From Alopecurus myosuroides (lineage: Eukaryota; Streptophyta; Magnoliopsida; Poales; Poaceae), in assembly GCA_028641055.1 (NCBI GenBank), contig CM054059.1, positions 44,714,477 to 44,778,476 of the forward strand: 64,000 bases of DNA. Direction: 5' to 3'. The position numbers and the translations under genes were made by a program. Under the pieces are notes generated by a model, which saw nothing but the letters and a program-made list of their open reading frames with translations, did no database searches and had not been told where the DNA came from. Position 1 is the first letter of the stretch; each line of letters starts with the position of its first letter. This document shows positions 10,927-21,497 of the stretch, in pieces.

Positions 10927-13639
10927 GTTGGCGCCCACCGTGGGGCCTGCGTCCAAAGGTGTCTACATCACGGGAGAAGCTCGGAAGGGCATGGAGAATC
11001 TTGTCATCGGCGAGATCTACATCGACCACGAAGGAGAAAAGGTGGTGGACGATTCCGGCTGGGGGCCGGAGTCGGATCACCTCGAAACCGGATCCGTCGT
11101 AACAATCGGCCGGATCAACGTCTTCATCGGTATGGTATGTGCTTCCAATTCGGTCCCTGACAACGTTGGATCTGATTCTATGCCAGGAAAAGCCACGTCT
11201 ATCCGATCAGATGATGAAGAATCAACGGGAACGACATATCCGGCAGAAGAACCCATCGCGGAGTGGGAACAGTCGGAGGAGCCGGCATGGACCCCACGCG
11301 ACCGGGTCCAAGGAGAAGATGACACCGGGTCTATCCTGGATCTACTGGAAAACCGGTATGAGGAGAACGGTGAGGAGGAACAGCCTGAATTTACGCCGGA
11401 TATCGCGCGCCGAGTTGCAGTCTATGCAGCCCCCGCGGCCAACCAAGGAAACACAGCCGCGGCACCAGTCGGGGCGGCTCAGGCAGTGGTCCAGCAACAG
11501 GGCGCGGTTAACGGAGACCCGGTCTTGACCCGGGTCGATGGAGAGTCAGCATCGGTCACCAGTCGCGCAGCAGATGAGGAGCAACACGCCAACATGTTCG
11601 GGTTTCAAGCCAATCGGACACCAGGGGCGGGTCCCTCGAATCCGCGTCACCCGGCCCTGTTCGATAATAATTTGATTTTGGATCCTACAGTCCTCGCCAC
11701 TGTTATCACCCCAGAAAACGCGGCAGAGCGTGTTAGAGATCTGGACGTGGCTCGTCGTGCGTTGGAACAGCAAAGAAGGCAAGTGGAAGCAGATAGACAG
11801 GGGATGGCCACCCGACGGCGCGAGCTAGACGCGTTGGAAACCCGGCTTCGAGAGGAAACGTCCAGGATACATCAAAGGCACCACACCAGGTTGCCAGCAA
11901 CGGGCGGGGTTATTAATCCGGCTAATTTGTTCATCACGCCTCAGGACCAACCGATACCAGTGGTGAACCAGGGAACCGCACCCCAACAGACAACAGCAGC
12001 GACACATCCGGCGAATGAACGGACCGGGTTACCCCCACCACAAACTAGAGTCACAACCGGCAACGATCTACTGCCGCCGCCACCATCACGATTCCGCACG
12101 CCAGCCGGCCACTACAACAATCCTATGGACAACGTATATGCGGCGACACTCGCATTGAATCAAATACCTGTGGGAGAGTCGCCCCATGCAGAGAAGACTC
12201 GGCAAGCCATCGAGCTGTTGCACACTGCGGTGGCACAGCAAGCCAATTACCCGGATCACAGAAGCGGAATGCACGGGACGCCATATGTCAGCCAGCAGCA
12301 AGGGAATTTACAAACGAGTTCGGCGCGGCGGAGGGAAGAGCAGCAGCAAATGCCGCCTCCTCCCCGCGCTCAGGCAGTATCAGCAGCACAGGCCGTCGTG
12401 GACAGTTCTAGGGCTCGGAGGGCCGCGGCCGGGTCTGCAGCGCATGGACCTCCCGCAGCACAGCGCCCAGACGCGCCCCCCGCGGCATCACACGTTTCCA
12501 GGGCAAGGCCGGCTTCAATCATTCTTGCGGGGCCCAAGTGTCTCTCGGACAATATTAGAGCTGAACCTTACCCGGAAAAGTTCAAAGAGCCAGGGAAAGT
12601 AGTGAATTATGAGCCAACCATGGATCCCGAAACGTGGCTAAGCAGTTACGAGATGGCAATGTCAATCCGCAACGCGTCCGAGAACCTCCAAGCCAAATTC
12701 ATGTATCTGATGATGTCTGAAGGAGCAGCAAAATTGTGGTTCACCAATCTACCAGAGGGATCGATCAAGTCTTGGGAGGAATTGAAGACCGCGTTTATCA
12801 AGCACTTTCACGGGACCTGCAGGAAATTATTCACCATTGATGATCTAGAGCGATGCGTCCAAAAGAAGGGAGAATCGGCGCGCGGTTGGGTGCGCCGGGT
12901 TATGGAGATACTTCACTCATCCACAGACATCCAGCCCAAGGATGCACTACAAGCCATGGCAAAAACATGCAAGTATATACCTTTAGTGCAAAAGTTAACT
13001 CGCATGAAGTCCAGTCGAAATGCGTCAGAAGTCACAATGGGAGAATTGATGGATGCGTGCAATAAACACGCTGCGACAGATACCACAGAAGAAGAAGCTG
13101 ATGACAAGAAGACAAAAGCAAACACAAGCGGTAATGGAAGAACCGGCAACGGAACAGCGTCAGGAAACAATGGAAATAGTCAGAACAAGCGTCCCTTCGA
13201 AGGAGGCTCCGAGTTTGTCGCTAACACCGAAGCCGGGTCTTCAAGGCCAAGAGCAGAAGGAAATTTCAACGGAGGTAACCACCATGGAGGAAACTATCAA
13301 GGTCCACCAAGGCCGGGTAACAATTGGGACATATTCAGAATGGCATGTCCGAAGCACAGCAGGAATGGCAGGCCAGCTAACCACTCCCTAGAACAATGCG
13401 CCGATTTGCAAAGATGGAAAAATGAGGAAGTGCACAGAGCTATGCGAGGTGCAGGGCGGGGAGGAGGACCGGGTCCAGGGGCAAACCCGGGCAACGGCCC
13501 ACCCCCAGCTGGTAACCCGGCGGCTGGAAATCAAGGTAATAACCAAGGGGGGCAGGAGGCTTCCAGGCTAACCCCAAACAATTGGGTCAATATCATGTGC
13601 ATACCACAGGAGGATCTAACAAGGACAAAAAGATACTGA
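10829..13639 (+). CDS. Element B Gag polyprotein
   Basis: Gag of a Tat-like element. The frame is open from within the LTR (ATG at 10829) through the primer site, so the true start is uncertain; the first in-frame ATG after the primer site is at 10991. The long N-terminal part is acidic and then Pro/Gln/Ala-rich with a coiled-coil helix (VRDLDVARRALEQQRRQVEA, about 11730-11790). The retrotransposon gag (capsid) domain lies near 12610-12900 with MDPETWLSSYEMAM, AAKLWFTNLP and AFIKHFHG. A short Cys/His knuckle follows, CPKHSRNGRPANHSLEQC (about 13345-13398). The frame ends at 13637-13639, overlapping the protease frame by 58 bases. Homology with element A suggests the two frames were once one. 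Confidence 0.85.
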   Translation: MSSLELNPLPNACVDLPQDQLPLVTSAVIIPRQLAPTVGPASKGVYITGEARKGMENLVIGEIYIDHEGEKVVDDSGWGPESDHLETGSVVTIGRINVFIGMVCASNSVPDNVGSDSMPGKATSIRSDDEESTGTTYPAEEPIAEWEQSEEPAWTPRDRVQGEDDTGSILDLLENRYEENGEEEQPEFTPDIARRVAVYAAPAANQGNTAAAPVGAAQAVVQQQGAVNGDPVLTRVDGESASVTSRAADEEQHANMFGFQANRTPGAGPSNPRHPALFDNNLILDPTVLATVITPENAAERVRDLDVARRALEQQRRQVEADRQGMATRRRELDALETRLREETSRIHQRHHTRLPATGGVINPANLFITPQDQPIPVVNQGTAPQQTTAATHPANERTGLPPPQTRVTTGNDLLPPPPSRFRTPAGHYNNPMDNVYAATLALNQIPVGESPHAEKTRQAIELLHTAVAQQANYPDHRSGMHGTPYVSQQQGNLQTSSARRREEQQQMPPPPRAQAVSAAQAVVDSSRARRAAAGSAAHGPPAAQRPDAPPAASHVSRARPASIILAGPKCLSDNIRAEPYPEKFKEPGKVVNYEPTMDPETWLSSYEMAMSIRNASENLQAKFMYLMMSEGAAKLWFTNLPEGSIKSWEELKTAFIKHFHGTCRKLFTIDDLERCVQKKGESARGWVRRVMEILHSSTDIQPKDALQAMAKTCKYIPLVQKLTRMKSSRNASEVTMGELMDACNKHAATDTTEEEADDKKTKANTSGNGRTGNGTASGNNGNSQNKRPFEGGSEFVANTEAGSSRPRAEGNFNGGNHHGGNYQGPPRPGNNWDIFRMACPKHSRNGRPANHSLEQCADLQRWKNEEVHRAMRGAGRGGGPGPGANPGNGPPPAGNPAAGNQGNNQGGQEASRLTPNNWVNIMCIPQEDLTRTKRY
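10927..10945 (+). other. Primer-binding site of element B
   Basis: GTTGGCGCCCACCGTGGGG directly follows the LTR. It is the same site as in elements A and C. The frame through it reads QLAPTVG in both A and B. Confidence 0.8.
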
Positions 13640-14520
13640 AGCAAGCAGTCAACTCAGTTTCGTTAGCCGTTCCGAGATACTTGAGATGGTCAGAACAGCA
13701 GGTAACATGGAGCAGAAGGGATCACCCAAAAAGAGTGGAACACCCAGGAGTCTTGGCACTAGTAGTCGCACCGCAAGTTAATGGGTACGAACTAAAGAAG
13801 GTTTTAATGGATGGCGGAAGCAGCATCAATATACTGTATTGGGAAACCTTCCTACGCATGGGTCTCAAGGAATCTCAACTGCAAAAAAGCTCAACAGTTT
13901 TTCATGGAATAGTGCCGGGTCATTCAGCATGCCCCGAGGGAAAAATCGCATTGGAGGTAGCTTTCGGAGAATCAAAGGATAACTATCGAATTGAGTGGCT
14001 CACCTTTGAGGTAGTGAAATTACGCAGCCCCTATCACGCGCTGTTTGGAAGGCCGGCTTATGCCAAATTCATGGCTAGGCCGTGTTATGTATATCTACAG
14101 CTAAAAATCCCGGGTCCCAAGAAGACCATTACCATACATGGAAATCGAGATATAGCAGCTGAATGTGACGAAGGAGACGCAGCAATGGCCGAGCAGGCCT
14201 GTAGAAAAGAAGAACTCAAGCACTATCGGTCTCAAGCAGACCCGGAGGACAGAACTACATCAAAGAAGCCAAATACTGAAGGCGAAAAAGCAAAGTCCAA
14301 GGTAACGCAAGATGCTAAAATGGTGGCCTTAATCAAAGTTGACTCTCCCAAGCAGTCTGCTGTAAAGGAAGAAGTTACACGGCCGCCCACAACCAGCAAA
14401 GTCATGGAGACACCTTACCCGGGTTGGCTGGCAAACCCGGTACTCATCAGGAAAAAGTCCAACTTATGGAGGATGTGCATTGGTCAAGCCGGATCAGGAC
14501 CAGTGCTTACAAAGAACTGA
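13582..14520 (+). pseudogene. Element B protease with truncated RT start
   Basis: An aspartic-protease domain in the -1 frame relative to gag. The active-site motif is VLMDGGSSINILY (D-G-G, as is usual for Tat elements; element A has D-N-G), followed by FHGIVPG and SPYHALFGRPAY. Near the 3' end the frame reads YPGWLANPVLIRKKSN and WRMC, which is the start of the RT domain (element A has HPDWLANPV and WRMCVDY). It then switches to unrelated IGQAGSGPVLTKN and stops. RT palm, RNase H and integrase are therefore deleted, with the joint near 14480. The gag junction contains a run of five A at 13626-13630; six would restore one continuous frame. Confidence 0.8.
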
Positions 14521-15586
14521 GTAATGTAACGGGCGGCAGGTTTCAGACGCGCTCTTTTCCTACCCAGGGTACCTAAGGGGACTGGAAGGTTTTTAATGAG
14601 GCGGCCTGCTGACCCAAAATTTCTGGTATCAATAAAGAGATGGTTATCAAGTCCTATGTCTTTTCGCCTTTATCACAAGTAAGTAGTATCCATACGACAT
14701 CAGTAATTCAGTATCATCATCAAAAGCATCGAGTGCATGTAGGTCTTGGGGGGTTGGTTGCCCAAGTAACCAGCCGCTAACCCAAATGACCCGGCATTGG
14801 TGTCTATAAGTTGTAAGGGCCGACTACTCGCAAACGGGTACGGCTGCAATCTTATGACTGGGCAGAGGAGCCAACTTTTCTTGACTTTTCTTACTTAAGC
14901 TCGATGTGACTCGCACTAAAAGTGGCATGATTCGTTCGCTTATGATTACAATCAGCCGTGAAGCCCAATGGGACTCGCCTGACTCTGTTTTCATACAGAT
15001 GTAACAACATGGTATCCACGCGAAAGCCGGCTTATAGTATAAGATAGTCAAAAGGGTCATCTAAACCACAAGTTTATGCAGAGTACAAGGCTGATAAGCC
15101 GGAAACTCAGTGATTATCAAGCATAACTTCAGTATTTACATGAGATGGTTTTAGGGTTTTGCCTTGGTAGGGAACGATTTGTCCTCTGAGAAAGGCCACA
15201 CCCCCATGACTCGTCCTTTGGGTCATGGGGACTGGGGACTTCGCAACAGAAACAAACCACTTTGATACCAAGGTTCAAAACGGCCCTATCATCCGAGTCT
15301 TGGGAACTTCAAGAGAATTTCACTTATCAAAGCCCCTGGTCTCGAAAAAAAAAACGAGTCTTATGAAGGGAGCTAAAAAGAGAGATGGGTATCAAGAACA
15401 AGTTCAGAAGAACAGCAAAAAGTACGATTATCAAAAGGCTGGGAAAGCCGCGAAAATATGTCACCAAATAGAAGTATATTACAAGTTTTTGCATCGGTAT
15501 CAGAAGTGCACAGGCGCACCATTAACAGAATAAAATAGCTCAAACGAAAAGGTCCCATGTGACTAAGGTATTATGACATCCTTACT
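14521..15586. other. Non-coding interior of element B
   Basis: No gene seen. It contains a possible polyadenylation signal, AATAAA, at 14631-14636 for the gag transcript. The end of the opposite-strand ORF lies at its right edge, so the two transcription units converge here. Confidence 0.5.
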
Positions 15587-18500
15587 CTACTCGGCCTCCT
15601 GAGCGCGATCTTCCGGGTCTTGCTCCTGGACCTGCTTCTTAGCTTTTTTGGCAGAGCCACCCGGACTCACCGCGCCAGGGCGGATAGGAGGAAGGACGGA
15701 CGGTGTAGAGGCGGACGGCCCTGATTTTAAGTCGGCCTCCCTCTTCGCAGTTGCCTCCTTCTTCTTAGCTGAGTAATCAGCCCACTTCTCCAAGAGGTCA
15801 AAGGGCGGGGGTGCTTCCTCTGTGATAATCTTGTCATCAGCGTCATACGCAGTCATTAGTGTATTAAGGTTCAAGCTATCGGCTAGAGTGGTGGCAGAGG
15901 GGCGCACTGCCGACTGAATGGCCTTGAAATCCTTAGGCGTAAATTTGGCGCCATCCGCCTTGAACTCAGGAAACCCGGAGATTATCTTCGCCGGGTCAAG
16001 CTTCGGAAAGTAGGCTTTGGCCAAGGTCAAAGCCCGCACTATACCAGTACGGCAGGACGAACGCTTCCAGAGTTCAATCCAGTCGGGTACAGTGGAGCAG
16101 GCTTGGACAAGGTTCTCTTCACCCGGATAGGCTTCCGTGGGCCAATTAATGGCATTCAATATAAATTTTGTGCCGGCAAAGAAAGTCCGGAGCACAGTCT
16201 TCAGGGTCCTAACCTTGACAATAGCATCTTCCTCTGGAGCTGCAAGGTTCGCACCTATAGTGGAAACAGAAGCAAGAACGTATCAGTAGCAGCCGGGTAT
16301 GAAATTAGTCGGCAGGCAAAAATTAGGCGGCAGGCAAAAACTTAGTCGGCAAGCAAACACTTACTAAGTAAGATCTGATAAGTATCGGAGACTTGATCCG
16401 ATAACTTCTTCAAATCGGCCTGAGCGGCGAGGCACTTCTCCTTGTATTTGGAGACATCCTTCTTCAAAGTTTTCATATTATCCTCAAGGATTTCTCGGCG
16501 TTTTATCTCGGCAAGAAGGAGCTGTTCAGTCTTCAGCAAGGTTTCATCAGACCGAGTTACCTGTGCCTGTAAGTGTAAAAGGGTGCAAGAACCAGCTGAG
16601 TGTTATGGCAAGAAAAATATGGTGAGAAGTACCAAGCATAACTTTTGCAAGTTATACTCGGAACTTGGGGACTAGATAGGGAATATAAGATAACAAGCGC
16701 TCTTACCTGGTGCTCTGCAGCCATGCGCTCTAAAGTCTCGCTCTCCGAAGCCTTCATGGTGAGAAGCTTGTTCATCAATTGTTCGAAAGTATCTTTATTC
16801 GTGTCAGAAGACCCGGGTCCTTGGAATTTCCTAGAAGAGGTTTTCTTCTTAGAAGGAGGTGGAACCCGGGTCATTTGCACGTTGGAATCCGACACTCCTT
16901 CTGCACCTAAGGCGGTAGTCTTTCTCTTGCTGGCATGAGAAGCAATTGGATATTCGGTTTCCTGCTGGTCCGGTTTAGTCGGCGATGTTTGTTCTTCATC
17001 GCCAGACGCGGTTGCAGTTTTATCAGCCGGGTTCCCCTTACCCGGGCCCTTATCTTCCGAATCCTCTTGATCGCTGACAACGACCGTGGCCCTGTAGATG
17101 TTATCACAAAGCAGCTAAATATGCAGTCAGGAAAAGATGACGAAGTACCGGAAAGTATCTGGAAGGGGATTTTACCCGGCATTCACCGCAAAGTCACAAG
17201 GAAATCCATCGTCAGACCCGGGGGAGGCTGGAAAATGTCAAGTTAAATATTATGCGAGAATGCTTCGAGGAAATCGTGCTAACCAAGAAAAGATAGAGCA
17301 AGTACCAGCTTGCCGAGTGGGGAGCGGTGAAGAACCCGGGTTAAGGGCGTCGTTACCCGGGTGATTTCGAGTCGACCTGCGCTTAGGCATGGGCGACCCC
17401 TTCAAGATTGACCAGTGGAATAAACGTCAAGAAAGGTTCAAGAATATCATTACGGTAATACAAATTGAATGTGTGAAGGGGGATGAAACCTTGGAGGTGG
17501 CTCCTTGAGCTTTTCTTTTAGATCCGGCTTTGGTTGCCGGCTCCGGTTCTTCCTCATCACTGGCGGATTCTACCTTGCCGTCCGAATCTTCTTCCTCGTC
17601 ATCTTCTTGTTCTGAATGTCATCAAGATTACGGTTGGAAATAAAGGGGTTACGGTGAGTCCAAACGAATCAAGTAAAACTCAAAGAGTACCTTCGTCTGA
17701 GTGAACAGCTTCTTGCTCCTCTGGACCTTCGGAGCTAGGGGGGGTATTGGTGTTCCAAAAGTCGTCATCATCCTGAAAGGCGTTAAAGTACGGGTTATCA
17801 GTTGTATCAAGTGGAAAGAGCGAAAGTAAAGGCGTCAGAGTCGGGTTTTTACCTGGGGGGCCGGGTTTTCAAGTGTGAAGGGCTCTAACCCGGATATGTT
17901 CCGGATTACCTCGAGCTTTTCCGTAAGAAAACCCTTGATGGTTTTGAGAGTGTCGCCGGCTGCGAAGATGTTGTCAGAGTATCGTAGTGGATCAGAAGGT
18001 TCCCCAGAATACTCGCACATCAGCTTTGTGCGGATGGACTTGGGTTGAATTCTGAAGTCGACCCAGGTCTTCACTAGGTTGAGCCCAATGAGGCCCTGGG
18101 CTCTAAGGGTGGCGAGTTTGGCTAGCAGAGGTTGGATTGCCTCCCTATCTGAGTCAGGGGCAAAGGCACTAAATTTATCAGAGATGTCAAGAAGACCATC
18201 AGAATAACCCGGCAGTTTCTTTTGGCCGGATGGGGAAGTGTCCTGGCAGTAGAAATAAGAAAGCTGCCAGTGTTTGACATGAGAATTAAGGGTGAGGGAT
18301 GGCATCAGAGAGTTCTTGCGGCGCTGGATCGAAACCCCGCCGCAAGTGAGAAGCGCCCCATCACCGCTTTCGCGGCATGGTTTGCATTGATAAAGCTCGA
18401 TAAAAAGAGCTAGGTTTGGTGGAGTGCATAAATAGGATTCAGAAAGGACAATAAAGTGGGTAATATTTAGCACGGAATTGGGCCCGATGTCGAAGACGCG

Positions 18501-18790
18501 AAGGCCATAGTGACTAAGAATGTCACGGAAAAAGGATGACCGGGTGGGCGAAAACCCCGGGTCACATGTTCCACGAAGCAGGTTACCTCGTCTTTTGTAG
18601 GGGTGGGCCGGGTCTCCTTACCCGGCACCCTCCATTGGATATTCTCCTGAGGAGGGAGAACTCCCAGCTCCACTAGCTCCTCCAACTTGGCCTTCGTGAC
18701 CATAAACCGCCCCCAGTTGGCGGAAATGGTGTTGGTGGCTTTAGCCTTGGTTGGGGTTTTCACCTGTTTCTTGGGAGCCATGTGGTTGAC
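15587..18790 (-). pseudogene. Element B antisense ORF, eight exons (Transposase_28-like)
   Basis: Homologue of element A's antisense gene, on the strand opposite B's gag. Exons on the minus strand: 18790 (ATG at 18781) to 17853, 17772-17691, 17611-17490, 17399-17306, 17227-17176, 17091-16707, 16566-16365, 16254-15587. All have GT/AG borders. Coding length is 2534 nt, one short of a multiple of three. The missing base is explained by an A5 run at 18529-18533 where A6 would restore GHPFFRDILSHYG. Domain order matches A: N-terminal PF04195-like domain (LVELGVLPP, VTRGFRPPGHPF), acidic and lysine-rich middle (SKRKAQ, SKKKTSSRKF), coiled coil (exon 7), then a C-terminal segment with AYFPKLDPAKIISGFPEF. 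Function unknown to me. A decayed or nearly intact gene. Confidence 0.8.
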
Positions 18791-19302
18791 CTGCAAGGCA
18801 CCAAATAAGAAGAAGATTAAGACATGGAAGTTACGAAACGGTCAAGTATCAGCCGGATGGTATTGAGGTATGGCAGGAGATCCGGGTGTTAGCCCGTAGA
18901 ATCAAGCTCGGAAGTTCCGGGTATCGCGTATTATGGAGAAATTTATGGGGTCTAAATGGTAAAGAAGCTTTTTGAAAACAATGGGCAGTGGCTTAAGCGC
19001 CAAACGTGAATAAAGGGGATTAAAAAGAAGCAGTCCACCCGAGTGATTGATGCAGAGGCGGAAATCTTGGGCAGTACGAGCCTAGATTGGAAGTTTTATT
19101 TTCAAATTTGTGGCGAGGGTAATGATTGTGGGCAGTAGGCGAGTTGTTTGGAGTATGCGCTTTATCCTTTGTGCGAACTAAAAGAGACTATGGGTAGCCT
19201 AATCCGGTCTAGCCAAGAAATCTGAGGCGGACGGATCTAGATCTAATCTGAGGAAAAAAATCAGAGGTTGCGAGGGAAAGTTGATGAACGCAAAAGGCTT
19301 AC
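18791..19302 (-). other. 5' UTR intron of element B antisense gene
   Basis: On the minus strand a donor CCG|GTAAGC lies at 19302 and an acceptor CTTGCAG at 18791, nine bases before the ATG at 18781. The leader exon would run from about 19545 to 19303. Confidence 0.5.
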
Positions 19303-19571
19303 CGGAGGAGATCCGAGGGAGGCCTTGCGGAGGCAGATGGCGCAGGCCTGGTGTCCTTTCGCGGTTCTTGGTGGGCGGGATGAGAATTCGCCGGCGGATC
19401 TTGGCGGCGGCGCGGAGTGACCGGTGGCGGAGCGTAGCCTTCGGGCAATGGGTTCCGGTGACGTGCGTGGAAGGTCCGTGGTGGCGCTCAGGAAGAAAGA
19501 GAGCTCAAGGGGAGAAAGGAATGGAGTGGGGGAAATGAGCCGTTAGGGTTCGAGTCACTCCTAAGGAGCTT

Positions 19572-19578
19572 TTTTATA
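19572..19578 (-). promoter_or_regulatory. TATA box for element B antisense gene
   Basis: Minus strand TATAAAA, about 30 bases upstream of the inferred leader exon and next to the 3' LTR, the same layout as in element A. Confidence 0.55.
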
Positions 19579-19945
19579 GTGCGACTGGATAAGCCCGGTT
19601 CGGTGAGTGGAGGCCGGGAATTGTGGGGGTAAAACGGCTATTTATTTAAAGTTCCTGCGAGATATGCGCCCAGTATTGAGTAAAGCATCCGGATAAAGAA
19701 AGAAGGGGATTCGTCCCGCGATGATGGGATTAACTGTCAAGCATAGGATCTTGGCGTTGCTACTATGACTTGGACCCAGAAGTTTGAACCAAGGTGTTTG
19801 GAGGGAAAAACCTGAATTATCGCGTGGCCACCAAGGAGCAAGGCCTAGCTGAATGTTGAAACATCTTAACCCGGTTTCCATGTGCCCGTGTGATTGACAT
19901 CTTTTCAGGAATAGCAAGCGCTTCAAGGAGATCCGTGAAGCCCAG

Positions 19946-19962
19946 GCTATTCTGGGGACTAC
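19946..19962 (+). other. Polypurine tract region of element B
   Basis: GGCTATTCTGGGGACTAC directly before the 3' LTR start TGACGGGG. The core GGGGACT is shared with element A's tract. Confidence 0.55.
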
Positions 19963-20438
19963 TGACGGGGGGATGCTAACCCGGTATGCCAGGCTCCGGG
20001 GAATAACCCGGCCCAAAGGATGGTATACAGGATCCGGCTGTGGTAAAGATGTTCGTGGAGGCCCAGGCTCGTGGGCCTAATGGCCCGGATTATGGATATT
20101 GTAAAGGAAAATTAGGGTTAGCACGCCGTGTATGGGTAGGACCCGGGTGTGCCTTGTAAAGTAAGTTAGGGGGTACCGGTACTATATAAACCGACCCCCG
20201 GGTATAGATTGGGAGAGAGATCTAAGAACCCTAGCAATATCGTGTGATATCGAGTATCCAGTGTAAACCCTAATCGAGTTATTGTATCGAGAATAGGGAT
20301 CCGGCGACTTCGATTGCCGGCTGTCAGATCAAGTTATACCATGTCTTCCCTTGAGCTAAACCCACTCCCGAACGCCTGTGTCGACTTGCCCCAAGATCAG
20401 TTACCCCTGGTAACATCTGCCGTGATTATCCCACGACA
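19963..20438 (+). repeat. Element B 3' LTR
   Basis: Same length as the 5' LTR, three substitutions apart, followed directly by the target duplication GGAGG. Its reading frame continues past the LTR into A's exon, so the apparent ORF at 20314-20733 is a chimera of no biological meaning. Confidence 0.95.
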
Positions 20439-20443
20439 GGAGG

Positions 20444-21497
20444 GGCTCCGCTTGCTCGAGGAGAAGCATGTATCCAATGAAGAAACATGGAAGAGCCAGC
20501 TTCAGGTGCTGCGCCACGAGTTGAATCGTAAGTTTTCTCCTTTCTGCATCTCTTCTTCTCGGTCCTTCCTCTTTTCTAATCCTGTTACTGAATTTCTCAT
20601 TTGCTTCTTGCAGAAATCTTCCCTGACATCGTGTCCTCTTGCGCGCCTGCTTTGGCCAAGGCCCAAGCAGCTCGTATTGAGAAGGGCGAGGCTACAGACA
20701 CCAGAGCTGATATCGAAGATAGCCTGCTGGTGATGCGAGGGCAGTTCGAACGCCTAGCCGGCGTTGGCACTGACCTGGTGCGCACCGCCTTCCAGCTCCA
20801 CAAGCTTTTCTAGCCTGAGGACGCTGCGCCAACAACTATTTGTGGCCTTGCTCTGAAGCTGCGCAACGTGAAGGCCGAATTGAAGAAGTGGCGCGCCTCG
20901 GGAGCTCGGGCGGGCGCTGATCTGATGCTGCTCTGCATCGCCTCCTGGTATGAGAATTTGAACATGCAGGTCATCCGCGGGAAGCGCGCCAATTCCAAGT
21001 GGGAGATGGATCCCAGCTGCGTGACCATGCGCAAACTGATTGCACATGAGGTTGCGGAGTGCGCTGATACGGCAACCTTCATCGATGGCCTCCCTGAACC
21101 CAACACCGAGATGGAGGAGGACGAGGAGGAGGATGAAGAAACAGATCCCGAGTTGGGCTTCTTCGATTCACCCAGGGACTCGGCCGGGAAAGGGAAGGCC
21201 GCGGTCGTCGCAAGTAGCGACGAAGAAGCCGAGGAGATCGACACAGCCGCCCTCGAGTTCGGCACCTCATCAGGAGCCGCCCTTGACGACACGGTGCGCC
21301 CCCACGCCCCCGAGACCGGCTCTGCCTCCGCGACAACGCCCATCTCGGTGGCCACTGCAACTTCCGAGCAGGTCACCACCGAGCCTGACGCCGAGCAGGC
21401 GAGGACTGTTGATGCCAGCACAGAGGCGGACGCCACCCAGGCCACTGAGGGAGACGAAGCAACCAAGGCGAGCACCGAGAACAACCCGTCGACCTGA
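20444..21497 (+). pseudogene. Element A antisense ORF, exons 7b-8
   Basis: Continues exon 7 in frame after element B and one target duplication (LEG|LRLLEEKH). Exon 7 ends at 20527 (donor GTAAGT); exon 8 is 20614-21497 after acceptor TTGCAG. It finishes the coiled coil, then gives a helical domain (LALKLRNVKAELKKWRASGA and LMLLCIASWYENLNMQ), then an acidic Glu/Thr-rich tail to TGA at 21495-21497. An in-frame TAG at 20811-20813 (after FQLHKLF) would cut off the C-terminal domain. The frame stays open for 680 bases beyond it, so the stop looks recent. Confidence 0.75.

Larger units (their letters stand above)
10451..20438 (+). mobile_element. Element B: non-autonomous Tat-lineage retrotransposon nested in A
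   Basis: 476-bp LTRs at 10451-10926 and 19963-20438 (TGACGGGG...CCACGACA), with target duplication GGAGG at 10446-10450 and 20439-20443. Gag and protease are on the plus strand. RT, both RNase H domains and integrase are missing. A spliced ORF lies on the minus strand (18781-15587). It interrupts an exon of A's antisense ORF in the middle of a codon. The LTRs differ at three sites (g/c near 10666, t/c near 10728, c/t near 10766), so the insertion is recent. Its movement would need RT and integrase from a related element. Confidence 0.93.

Noticed and set aside
20314..20733. ORF joining element B's 3' LTR to downstream sequence
   Set aside because: A chimera made by insertion: the LTR's read-through frame runs into an exon of A's antisense gene.
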